A stretch of DNA of 7,089 nucleotides from Actinomycetes bacterium (GTDB taxonomy: Bacteria > Actinomycetota > Actinomycetes > Actinomycetales > Cellulomonadaceae). The notes beneath the pieces were generated by a model. That model was not told where the DNA came from, did no database searches, and worked only from the letters and a program-made list of their open reading frames with translations. Location: the NCBI GenBank assembly GCA_023389455.1, contig JAEWEJ010000164.1:1-7089 (forward strand), written 5' to 3'. Shown here in pieces: positions 1 through 4,753 of this stretch (positions within the stretch are counted from its first letter, which is position 1; each line of letters starts with the position of its first letter). Made by a program: the position numbers and the translations under genes.

Positions 1-1
1 C

Positions 2-877
2 CCCGACCAGAACCCGGGTGACGCGAAGGCGGAGGCGCGGTTCAAGGACATCGGCGAGGCGTACGCGGTCCTGTCGGACCCCGAGCAGCGCCAGCAGTAC
101 GACCAGCTGCGGGCCATGGCCGGCGGCGCCCGCTTCACCGCGGGCGGCCGCGGGGCCGGCGGCACCGCGGGGTTCGAGGACGTGTTCGGCGGCATGTTCG
201 GCGGCGGGGCCAACGGCCCCGGCGGGCGGGTGCGGTACTCCACCGGCGGCGCCGGTGGTGCAGGCTTCGAGGACATCCTCGGCGGCCTGTTCGGCGGTGC
301 CGGCGGTTTCGGTGCGGCCCGCGGCCCGCAGCGCGGCACGGACCTCACGGCCACGACCACGCTGCCGTTCCGCACGGCCGTCGAGGGATCGACCATCTCG
401 CTGTCCGTCGAGGGCCGCACGGTCAACGCCCGCATCCCCGCCGGGGTGCGCGACGGCCAGAAGATCCGCCTGCGCGGCAAGGGGCGTCCCGGTGACGCCG
501 GCGCGCCCGCGGGTGACCTGGTGATCACGGTGCACGTCGAGCCGCACCCGGTCTTCAGCATCGACGGCGACAACCTGCGCGTCACCGTGCCCGTCGCCTT
601 CGACGAGGCCGCCCTCGGCGCCACGATCGACGTCCCCACGCTCGACGGCTCGACCGTGCGCGTGAAGGTCCCGGCCGGGACGCCGTCGGGCCGCACGCTG
701 CGGGTCAAGGGCAAGGGCGTGACGACGTCGCGGCACACGGGCGACCTGCTGGTGAGCGTGCAGGTCGTCGTGCCGCAGAAGCTGTCCGGCGCGGCCAAGG
801 AGGCCGTGCAGGCGTTCGGCATCGCGACGTCCGGGCAGGACGTACGGGCCGACCTGATGGCGCAGGCCAGACGCTGA
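2..877 (+). CDS. dnaJ: DnaJ-type co-chaperone without zinc finger, 5'-truncated by window
   Basis: The gene is cut by the window start: the frame opens with Pro-Asp of the J-domain HPD motif, and base 1 fits the last base of the His codon. The 291 visible residues contain the end of the J domain (helices III-IV, ending DPEQRQQYDQLR), a Gly/Phe-rich linker (about residues 38-110), and two beta-rich C-terminal substrate-binding domains (about 112-183 and 184-260), each with a G-x-x-L/I-R-x-K/R-G-K-G type turn. There is no cysteine, so the CxxCxGxG zinc finger of classical DnaJ is absent and this is a class B (type II, CbpA-like) J protein. Family knowledge: it stimulates DnaK ATPase activity and delivers unfolded substrates in the cytoplasm. 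The linker carries two copies of GFED-x-x-GG-x-FGG, like the DIF motifs of E. coli DnaJ. The hspR ATG follows after 25 nt, so this is very probably the dnaJ of the dnaK-grpE-dnaJ-hspR heat-shock operon; cbpA would be an alternative name. Confidence 0.93.
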   Translation, partial: PDQNPGDAKAEARFKDIGEAYAVLSDPEQRQQYDQLRAMAGGARFTAGGRGAGGTAGFEDVFGGMFGGGANGPGGRVRYSTGGAGGAGFEDILGGLFGGAGGFGAARGPQRGTDLTATTTLPFRTAVEGSTISLSVEGRTVNARIPAGVRDGQKIRLRGKGRPGDAGAPAGDLVITVHVEPHPVFSIDGDNLRVTVPVAFDEAALGATIDVPTLDGSTVRVKVPAGTPSGRTLRVKGKGVTTSRHTGDLLVSVQVVVPQKLSGAAKEAVQAFGIATSGQDVRADLMAQARR

Positions 878-891
878 CCTGCGGAGCCGGT

Positions 892-898
892 GAGGAGG
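892..898 (+). promoter_or_regulatory. Ribosome binding site of hspR
   Basis: GAGGAGG is a near-perfect Shine-Dalgarno sequence. It leaves 4 nt before the ATG at 903 but only 1 nt before the overlapping GTG at 900, so ATG 903 is the better start. Confidence 0.75.
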
Positions 899-902
899 CG
901 TG

Positions 903-1325
903 ATGGACGAGGACTCCAAGGTCTACGTGATCTCCGTCGCCGCCGAGCTCGCGGGCATGCACCCGCAGACCCTGCGGCAGTACGACCGCCTCGGCCTGGT
1001 GCGGCCGGCGCGCACGCGCGGGCGCGGGCGGCGCTACTCGCCGCGGGACATCCGTGCGCTGCGCGAGATCCAGCGGCTGTCCCAGGAGGGCGTCAACCTG
1101 GCGGGCATCAAGCGCATCCTCGAGCTCGAGGAGGAGGCCCGCGCGCTGCGCCGGCAGGTCGAGTTCCTGCGCACGCTGGTCGACCCGGGCCGCCGCGTGT
1201 TCCGGGCCGACCCGACCGGCAACGTCGTCGCCGACCGGCTGCACCCGCTGGCCGAGGCGACCCCGCCGCGGCCCACGCGCTGGGTGCCGCGGCAGCTCCC
1301 GGCGGGCAGCGCGCGCCGCGACTGA
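903..1325 (+). CDS. hspR: HspR, MerR-family heat-shock repressor
   Basis: This 140-aa protein carries the HspR signature. A MerR winged helix-turn-helix covers residues 8-75: ISVAAELAGMHPQTLRQYDR forms the HTH, and the basic stretch RTRGRGRRYS at 38-46 forms the wing. GVNLAGIKRILELE follows, and then a short helical dimerisation segment (about 70-92, rich in Glu, Arg and Leu). The tail after residue 95 is Pro/Arg-rich and poorly conserved. Family knowledge: HspR binds HAIR inverted repeats (CTTGAGT-N7-ACTCAAG) in front of dnaK and clpB. In Streptomyces DnaK acts as its co-repressor, so free DnaK tightens repression and unfolded proteins release it. Lying directly after dnaJ, it should be autoregulated from a dnaK promoter upstream of this window; I see no HAIR site inside the window. 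A GTG at 900 is possible as start but too close to the ribosome binding site. Confidence 0.95.
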   Translation: MDEDSKVYVISVAAELAGMHPQTLRQYDRLGLVRPARTRGRGRRYSPRDIRALREIQRLSQEGVNLAGIKRILELEEEARALRRQVEFLRTLVDPGRRVFRADPTGNVVADRLHPLAEATPPRPTRWVPRQLPAGSARRD

Positions 1326-1333
1326 CCCGCCGG

Positions 1334-1358
1334 CGGTGACGGGCGCGGTGACGGGCGC
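1334..1358 (+). repeat. Two tandem copies of a 12-bp unit
   Basis: The unit CGGTGACGGGCG occurs twice back to back (1334-1345 and 1346-1357), and the match continues into base 1358. It begins 8 nt after the hspR stop. The pair also gives a weak GGCGC/GCGCC stem (1342-1346 with 1355-1359). No function is evident; it may be a local slippage duplication or part of a weak terminator. Confidence 0.6.
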
Positions 1359-1418
1359 CACCCTCGTCAGGGGGAGCGCGAGGCGATGGGCCGGACGGGT
1401 GACAGGCGGTCGAAGCGG

Positions 1419-1435
1419 TTGTCCGAATCGGACAA
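1419..1435. promoter_or_regulatory. Perfect 17-bp palindrome, candidate operator before the FtsH-like gene
   Basis: TTGTCCGA-A-TCGGACAA is a perfect 8-1-8 inverted repeat in the 183-nt spacer between hspR and the FtsH-like gene, ending 73 nt before the GTG start. Its length, symmetry and relatively high A/T content at both ends fit a binding site for a dimeric repressor. It does not match the HAIR, CIRCE or actinobacterial LexA consensus, so the regulator is unknown. It is too short and has too small a loop to be a good terminator. Confidence 0.5.
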
Positions 1436-1494
1436 TCCGGACGACGATGGCCGGACCACCGCGGCTGCGCGGCGACCCGGGGTCGTCGCCTCAC

Positions 1495-1501
1495 GAAGGG
1501 G
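1495..1501 (+). promoter_or_regulatory. Ribosome binding site choosing the GTG start of the FtsH-like gene
   Basis: GAAGGGG lies 7 nt before GTG 1509. The reading frame is open further back to an ATG at 1386, but that would place the 17-bp palindrome inside the gene, has only a poorly placed ribosome binding site, and adds a charged 41-residue extension that is not typical of the family. Confidence 0.6.
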
Positions 1502-1508
1502 TCCGCCC

Positions 1509-3362
1509 GTGACCGACGCCCCCGCACGGCCCCTGCTCGGCGCGCACGACATCGCCACGGACCGCGAGCGGGTCCGCCGGCGGCGGGTGGTCCGGCTCTG
1601 CGTGGTGGTCCTGCTGCTCGAGGCGTACGTCGTCTGGGCGGCCGTCACCGGGCGTCCGATGGTCGTGCTGCCGGCGGTGGACCCGCTGGTCGTCGCGCCG
1701 GTGCTCTTCTTCGTCGCGCTGATCGCGCTGCTCGTGGGCACCCAGGTGGGCGCGGGGCGGTCCCCGCACGTCACGTTCCGTCCCGAGCAGGTGGACGTCA
1801 CGCTCGACGACGTCGTCGGCATCGACCCGATCGTCGAGGACGTGCGCCGCTCGATCGACCTGTTCCAGACCCACCGCCGGTTCGCCGACCAGATGGGCGG
1901 GACCCCACGGCGCGGCATCCTCTTCGAGGGCCCGCCGGGGACGGGCAAGACGCTCACGGCCAAGGCCATGGCGGCCGAGGCTGGTGTGCCGTTCCTCTTC
2001 GTGTCGGCGACGAGCTTCCAGTCGATGTACTACGGCGCGACCGCCCGCAAGATCCGCACGTACTTCAAGGCGTTGCGCAAGGCCGCGCGCGCGGAGGGCG
2101 GCGCGATCGGCTTCATCGAGGAGATCGACGCGATCGCGCTGCGTCGCGGCGGCCTGCTGGGCGCCGACCCGCGGGCCGCGTTCGTGGCGCTGCCCTCGCC
2201 GTCGGCGCTGCTCGCCGGCCAGGGGGCCGGCGTGGTGCGTGACGCGATGATCTCCGAGGGCACCGGTGGCGTGGTCAACGAGCTGCTGGTGCAGATGCAG
2301 TCGTTCGACGAGCCCGTCGGTGCCGACCGCCTGCACAACCGCCTCGTGGCCGCCGTGAACCTGCTGCTGCCCGCGCACCGCCAGCTCAAGCAGCGCCGCC
2401 CGGTGCGCGCTCCCATCCTGCTCATCGCCGCGACCAACCGCGCGGACCATCTCGACCCGGCGCTGCTGCGGCCGGGTCGCTTCGACCGGCGGCTGACGTT
2501 CAACCCGCCGGACGCGCACGGACGGCGTGCGCTCGTCGACCACTTCCTCGCTCGGCGTTCCCACCACACCGAGCTCGACGAGCCCGCCGTCCGTGACCGC
2601 GTCGCCGCCGCCACCAGCGGCTGGACGCCGGTGATGGTCGAGCACCTGCTCGACGAGGCGCTCATCAACGCGCTGCGGCGCGGGGACACCGCGATGCGCT
2701 TCGTCGACGTCGAGCAGGCGCGCATCACCGAGCTCGTCGGGCTGGGGCACCCCGTGACGTACACGCGCACCGAGCGCGACCTCATCGCCACGCACGAGGC
2801 GGGCCACGCGGTGACCGCGTGGCTGGTGGCGCCCCACCGCACGCTGGAGGTCCTGACGATCGTCAAGCGTGGCTCGGCGCTGGGCCTGCTCGCGCACGGT
2901 GACTGCGAGGAGGTCTACACGCACACGCAGTACGAGCTGCGCGCGCTGGTGCAGATCGCGATGGGCGGTTGGGTGGCCGAGGAGCTGTTCTTCGGCCAGA
3001 CGACGACCGGCCCGGCGGCCGACCTGGCCGCGGCCACGCGGACGGCCGCGCAGATGGTCGGGGCCGCGGGCATGACCGGGTCGCTGGTGTCCTTCGCGGC
3101 CACGGACCGCGACCTGGTGTCCGCGGTGATCGCCGACACCGCGGCGCGTGCGCAGCTGGAGGAGGTCCTCGACAGCGCCCGGGCGGCGGTGCGCCGGCTG
3201 CTGGCCTCGAACCGGGACCTGGTGGAGGCGCTGCGCGACGCGCTGCTGGACCGCCACGAGCTGGTGGGCGAGGAGATCACGTCGGTGCTGGAGAAGGCGG
3301 TCGTATCGCGTCCGGGCGGGCAGCAGCCGGTTCCGGCGGCGGAGCGGCTGCGCATCGCCTGA
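1509..3362 (+). CDS. Membrane-anchored FtsH-like AAA+ zinc metalloprotease, divergent
   Basis: This 617-aa protein has the FtsH layout. An N-terminal Arg-rich stretch (RVRRRR) precedes two membrane helices (about residues 27-46 and 60-77), then come an AAA+ ATPase and an M41 peptidase facing the cytoplasm. Visible motifs are Walker A GPPGTGKT (141-148), pore-loop aromatics MYYG (173-176), a Walker B region FIEEIDAI (Glu204-Glu205), the second region of homology ending LLRPGRFDR with likely arginine fingers Arg321 and Arg324, the zinc site HEAGH (429-433), and the third zinc ligand Asp505 in GPAADLAAAT. Unusual points: the two helices are separated by only about 13 residues, so the extracytoplasmic FtsH domain is missing; Walker B has Glu where FtsH has Asp; and two insertions of about 30 residues interrupt the ATPase (about 212-251 and 267-302). 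Proteolysis of membrane or misfolded proteins is the expected role. It is probably a second FtsH-family member rather than the housekeeping ftsH, hence no symbol. The GTG start is supported by its ribosome binding site. Confidence 0.88.
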   Translation: MTDAPARPLLGAHDIATDRERVRRRRVVRLCVVVLLLEAYVVWAAVTGRPMVVLPAVDPLVVAPVLFFVALIALLVGTQVGAGRSPHVTFRPEQVDVTLDDVVGIDPIVEDVRRSIDLFQTHRRFADQMGGTPRRGILFEGPPGTGKTLTAKAMAAEAGVPFLFVSATSFQSMYYGATARKIRTYFKALRKAARAEGGAIGFIEEIDAIALRRGGLLGADPRAAFVALPSPSALLAGQGAGVVRDAMISEGTGGVVNELLVQMQSFDEPVGADRLHNRLVAAVNLLLPAHRQLKQRRPVRAPILLIAATNRADHLDPALLRPGRFDRRLTFNPPDAHGRRALVDHFLARRSHHTELDEPAVRDRVAAATSGWTPVMVEHLLDEALINALRRGDTAMRFVDVEQARITELVGLGHPVTYTRTERDLIATHEAGHAVTAWLVAPHRTLEVLTIVKRGSALGLLAHGDCEEVYTHTQYELRALVQIAMGGWVAEELFFGQTTTGPAADLAAATRTAAQMVGAAGMTGSLVSFAATDRDLVSAVIADTAARAQLEEVLDSARAAVRRLLASNRDLVEALRDALLDRHELVGEEITSVLEKAVVSRPGGQQPVPAAERLRIA

Positions 3363-3489
3363 ACGGGGGTCGCCCGGTCGGCCCCGCCGTGGGGACGTAG
3401 GTCCTGGGGTGCGCGTCCGCATCGTGAGACGCTCGGGGGGCCGGAGATCCCGGCGCGCACCACCCGTCGCACCTACAGGAGCGTGTTCC

Positions 3490-3729
3490 GTGTCCGCCGT
3501 CACCTGGCACCGTCGCCCGACGACAGCCGTCCCTTCCTCCCCCCTCCCGCTGCGCACCCGTCTGCGCCACCTCGTCGAGACCGTGCGCTGGAGCCCGGCC
3601 CCGTACTTCGAGGGCTCGGCGCGTCAGCGCCTGCGCTACGTGGGCTACCTGCTCGCCTCGGTGCTGGCCTGGACGGTCGGCAGCCTCGTCGTCCTCGCGG
3701 CGATCGGGCGGGCGCTCGCGTCGGTCTGA
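3490..3729 (+). CDS. Small single-pass membrane protein, unrecognised
   Basis: This 79-aa reading frame starts at GTG 3490, with AGGAG at 3477-3481 placed 8 nt upstream. A second GTG at 3483 is out of frame and only 1 nt from that site. The N-terminal half is basic and rich in Pro, Arg and Ser (LRTRLRHLVETVRW at 21-34). A hydrophobic helix covers about residues 50-73 (YVGYLLASVLAWTVGSLVVL), preceded by Arg residues and with almost no tail, so an N-in, single-span topology is likely. I do not recognise the family. It lies 127 nt after the FtsH-like gene in the same direction, and a hairpin begins at the base after its stop. The good ribosome binding site and clean membrane helix argue for a real gene; conservation would have to confirm it. 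A role as partner or substrate of the neighbouring protease is only a guess. Confidence 0.6.
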   Translation: MSAVTWHRRPTTAVPSSPLPLRTRLRHLVETVRWSPAPYFEGSARQRLRYVGYLLASVLAWTVGSLVVLAAIGRALASV

Positions 3730-3774
3730 CGCACCGGACCCCGTATCGGGAGCGCAATGGCGCGCCCCGGTGCG
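3730..3774 (+). terminator. Branched hairpin immediately after the small membrane gene
   Basis: A perfect 8-bp stem, CGCACCGG (3730-3737) with CCGGTGCG (3767-3774), starts at the base after the TGA stop. The enclosed 29 nt can form two small hairpins, CCCG-tat-CGGG (3740-3750) and GCGC-aatg-GCGC (3752-3763), giving a three-way junction. There is no T-run, which is common for actinobacterial terminators, so termination or 3'-end protection are both possible. Confidence 0.4.
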
Positions 3775-3792
3775 GACCTCACCTCCGCGCGT

Positions 3793-3813
3793 GGCAGGGG
3801 CCGACACCCTGCC
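3793..3813 (+). terminator. Stem-loop, 7-bp perfect stem
   Basis: GGCAGGG (3793-3799) pairs exactly with CCCTGCC (3807-3813) around a 7-nt loop. It is the second of four consecutive hairpins after the small membrane gene. It has no T-tract, so a terminator role is possible but unproven. Confidence 0.4.
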
Positions 3814-3824
3814 GGCCGACCCAG

Positions 3825-3855
3825 CGCACCCCTCGCCACCACGGCGGGGGGTGCG
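3825..3855. terminator. Strong 13-bp stem-loop, likely transcription terminator
   Basis: Bases 3825-3837 pair with 3843-3855 (12 Watson-Crick pairs and one T-G wobble) around the 5-nt loop ACCAC. This is one of the two strongest hairpins in the window and is well placed to end transcripts coming from the left before the nrd region. No T-run follows on the plus strand. Confidence 0.55.
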
Positions 3856-3887
3856 TCCGTCTGCCCCTTCGGGTGATCTTCGACCCG

Positions 3888-3909
3888 CCCCGGCGCCGTG
3901 ACGGCGGGG
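3888..3909 (+). other. Potential bulged hairpin
   Basis: CCCCG (3888-3892) pairs with CGGGG (3905-3909), and CCG (3896-3898) with CGG (3902-3904), around a 3-nt loop with a 3-nt bulge on the left arm. Such pairing is easily found by chance in DNA this GC-rich, so support is weak. Confidence 0.25.
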
Positions 3910-3959
3910 TGTCGCACGGCACTCCCGCACGACAATGCGGACAACCTGCCCGAACAGCC

Positions 3960-3968
3960 TGTGGACGA
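3960..3968 (-). promoter_or_regulatory. DnaA-box-like site
   Basis: On the minus strand this reads TCGTCCACA, 8 of 9 bases matching the actinobacterial DnaA box TTGTCCACA. Together with the site at 4068-4076 it forms an exact 9-bp inverted repeat (CCTGTGGAC at 3958-3966, GTCCACAGG at 4070-4078). E. coli nrdAB is known to be DnaA-regulated; extending that idea to this nrd promoter is an inference. Confidence 0.3.
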
Positions 3969-3974
3969 CGGTGG

Positions 3975-4023
3975 GGACGACCCGCCGGGCCCTGTGCACG
4001 CCGCTGTGGGCGGCCCGTCGTCC
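3975..4023. repeat. Inverted repeat with long interrupted stem
   Basis: GGACGAC (3975-3981) pairs with GTCGTCC (4017-4023). The stem can continue with CCGCC (3982-3986) against GGCGG (4009-4013) if three bases bulge out. A second GGACGAC at 3963-3969 could compete for the same right arm. Role unknown. Confidence 0.35.
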
Positions 4024-4067
4024 TGCGCACGGACCGGCGCGTCGTCGCACGTCAGCGGCTCGTGCCG

Positions 4068-4076
4068 GTGTCCACA
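4068..4076 (+). promoter_or_regulatory. DnaA-box-like site
   Basis: GTGTCCACA matches 8 of 9 bases of TTGTCCACA. It ends 46 nt before the first NrdR-like box. Weaker related words (CCACA preceded by C instead of T) occur at 4005-4013 on the minus strand and 4091-4099 on the plus strand. Confidence 0.3.
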
Positions 4077-4122
4077 GGTGGTGCGCGGCAGGACCCACAG
4101 GGTGAAGAACGACACGGCTGTA

Positions 4123-4138
4123 ACACAACACTTAGTGG
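4123..4138. promoter_or_regulatory. NrdR box 1
   Basis: ACACAACACTTAGTGG agrees with the NrdR-box consensus ACACWATATATWGTGT at 12 of 16 positions, including the left ACAC and the GTG of the right half. NrdR is the ATP-cone/zinc-ribbon repressor of ribonucleotide reductase operons, sensing (d)ATP. The site lies 224 nt before nrdH and exactly 32 bp from box 2, the three-turn spacing typical of paired NrdR boxes. Confidence 0.7.
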
Positions 4139-4142
4139 GTAC

Positions 4143-4170
4143 TTGCGATGTCAGACCCCAGGTGTAGTGT
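4143..4170 (+). promoter_or_regulatory. Candidate promoter of the nrdHIE operon
   Basis: TTGCGA (4143-4148) could be the -35 and TAGTGT (4165-4170) the -10, with a 16-nt spacer, as for a primary sigma factor. The -10 coincides with the right half of NrdR box 2 and the -35 lies between the two boxes, so bound NrdR would block polymerase directly. The start of transcription would then be near 4177. The surroundings are clearly more A/T-rich than the rest of the window. Confidence 0.5.
4155..4170. promoter_or_regulatory. NrdR box 2
   Basis: ACCCCAGGTGTAGTGT matches the NrdR-box consensus at 11 of 16 positions, with a perfect right half (TAGTGT). The left half is degenerate, which is common for one member of a pair. 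The 32-bp start-to-start distance to box 1 is the strongest support. Confidence 0.62.
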
Positions 4171-4176
4171 CTTGCC

Positions 4177-4346
4177 AGACGGCTCGCCCCGAACCACACG
4201 GGTGTCATGCGGACCTTCGCCGGCAGGTCGGAACGGCTCCCTCGGGGGGCGCTCCGCAGGCGGTGACGAGGACGCAGGACCCCGACCCCCGGGTGACGCG
4301 GCCGCCACGGCGACATCACACAGACCACGAGCTCGGGGGAGCAGAC
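4177..4346 (+). other. Presumed long 5' leader of nrdH
   Basis: If the promoter at 4143-4170 is right, about 170 nt of untranslated leader precede nrdH. It contains a short palindrome, ACACGGGTGT (4196-4205), and ends in a strong ribosome binding site, GGGGGAG (4335-4341), 5 nt before the ATG. I looked for the conserved words of a cobalamin riboswitch and did not find a convincing set. No reading frame in it looks like a gene. Confidence 0.35.
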
Positions 4347-4592
4347 ATGACCATCACGGTGTACAGCAAGCCGGCCTGCGTGCAGTGCACGGCCACGTAC
4401 CGCGCCCTCGACAAGCTCGGCCACGACTACACGGTCGTCGACATCTCGGAGGACGCCGACGCGCGTGACTACGTCATGTCGCTCGGCCACCTCCAGGCGC
4501 CCGTCGTCGTCGCCGGTGGCGAGAACTGGTCGGGCTACCGCCCGGACCGCATCAAGGCACTCGCGGACAAGCTGGCGACGCAGGTCGCCTGA
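4347..4592 (+). CDS. nrdH: NrdH, glutaredoxin-like electron donor for ribonucleotide reductase
   Basis: This 81-aa protein has the complete NrdH signature: a thioredoxin-fold start ITVYSKPAC, the redox pair Cys11-Val-Gln-Cys14, a cis-Pro region APVVV (51-55), and WSGYRPD (61-67), which corresponds to the family's WSGFRPD motif. Family knowledge: NrdH looks like a glutaredoxin but is reduced by thioredoxin reductase, and it passes electrons to the C-terminal cysteines of NrdE so that the reductase can turn over. It is cytoplasmic. ATG 4347 has GGGGGAG 5 nt upstream, and the frame read further back loses all similarity, so the start is firm. It is the first gene of the nrd operon, behind the NrdR-like boxes. 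Unusually, 203 nt with a strong hairpin separate it from nrdI. Confidence 0.97.
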   Translation: MTITVYSKPACVQCTATYRALDKLGHDYTVVDISEDADARDYVMSLGHLQAPVVVAGGENWSGYRPDRIKALADKLATQVA

Positions 4593-4627
4593 ACGCGGCG
4601 GACCTCGCGTCCGTCGCCCCGCACGCC

Positions 4628-4663
4628 CCGGGCCGACGCACGGCTAGCGCCGCGTCGGCCCGG
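4628..4663. terminator. Strong hairpin between nrdH and nrdI (perfect 12-bp stem)
   Basis: CCGGGCCGACGC (4628-4639) pairs perfectly with GCGTCGGCCCGG (4652-4663) around a 12-nt loop, inside which GGC (4642-4644) can pair with GCC (4649-4651). It begins 36 nt after the nrdH stop and no T-run follows. It could be a partial terminator that makes nrdH more abundant than nrdIE, or an element that protects the nrdH end of the mRNA. Confidence 0.5.
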
Positions 4664-4727
4664 CGGGCACTCGAGAACCGGCCGACCGGCGCCTCGTGCG
4701 CGGGTCGACCTGCACCCGGCAGGGAGT

Positions 4728-4753
4728 GCGGGCCTCGGTGTGCCCGGGCCCGC
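4728..4753 (+). repeat. Second inverted repeat in the nrdH-nrdI gap
   Basis: GCGGGCC (4728-4734) pairs exactly with GGCCCGC (4747-4753) around 12 nt. It ends 42 nt before the nrdI start. Its role is unknown, and in such GC-rich DNA a chance origin is possible. Confidence 0.3.

Larger units (their letters stand above)
3730..4122. other. Gene-free intergenic stretch rich in inverted repeats
   Basis: About 390 nt separate the small membrane gene from the NrdR-like boxes. Frames that stay open here on either strand read as Arg/Pro/Ser/Thr-rich low-complexity protein with no domain, no convincing ribosome binding site and no clear gene-like codon bias, so I call no gene. The stretch holds four hairpins (3730-3909), an inverted repeat at 3975-4023, and several CCTGTGG/CCACAGG words between 3958 and 4102. 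A structured small RNA cannot be excluded. Confidence 0.55.

Noticed and set aside
1386..1508. A 41-residue N-terminal extension of the FtsH-like protein from ATG 1386
   Set aside because: It would run through the perfect palindrome and has only a poorly placed ribosome binding site (GGGGGAG at 1371-1377, 8 nt away, but with no family similarity behind it), while GTG 1509 has GAAGGGG at 7 nt and gives a normal N-terminus before the first membrane helix.
3363..3396. Two mutually exclusive short hairpins after the FtsH-like gene (CGGGG/CCCCG and CCCC/GGGG), suggesting an attenuator
   Set aside because: The stems are only 4-5 bp in very GC-rich DNA, there is no T-run and no leader peptide, so chance is the simplest explanation.
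1491..3557. Very long open frame on the minus strand opposite the FtsH-like gene
   Set aside because: It is a mirror of a strongly biased high-GC gene. The translation is Arg/Val/Asp-rich without domains, and the plus-strand frame carries all AAA+ and M41 motifs.
3951..3968. Possible LexA (SOS) box starting CGAAC
   Set aside because: Only the left half fits the actinobacterial consensus TCGAAC-N4-GTTCGA; the right half is TGTGG, so the symmetry is lost.
4177..4346. Cobalamin riboswitch before nrdH, as known for some Streptomyces nrd operons
   Set aside because: A GCCACGG word near 4301 resembles part of the B12 box, but the other conserved blocks and their order are not present.
3645..4490. 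Minus-strand frame covering the intergenic block and nrdH
   Set aside because: It overlaps certain nrdH, reads through the NrdR-like boxes and hairpins, and shows no recognisable domain or ribosome binding site.
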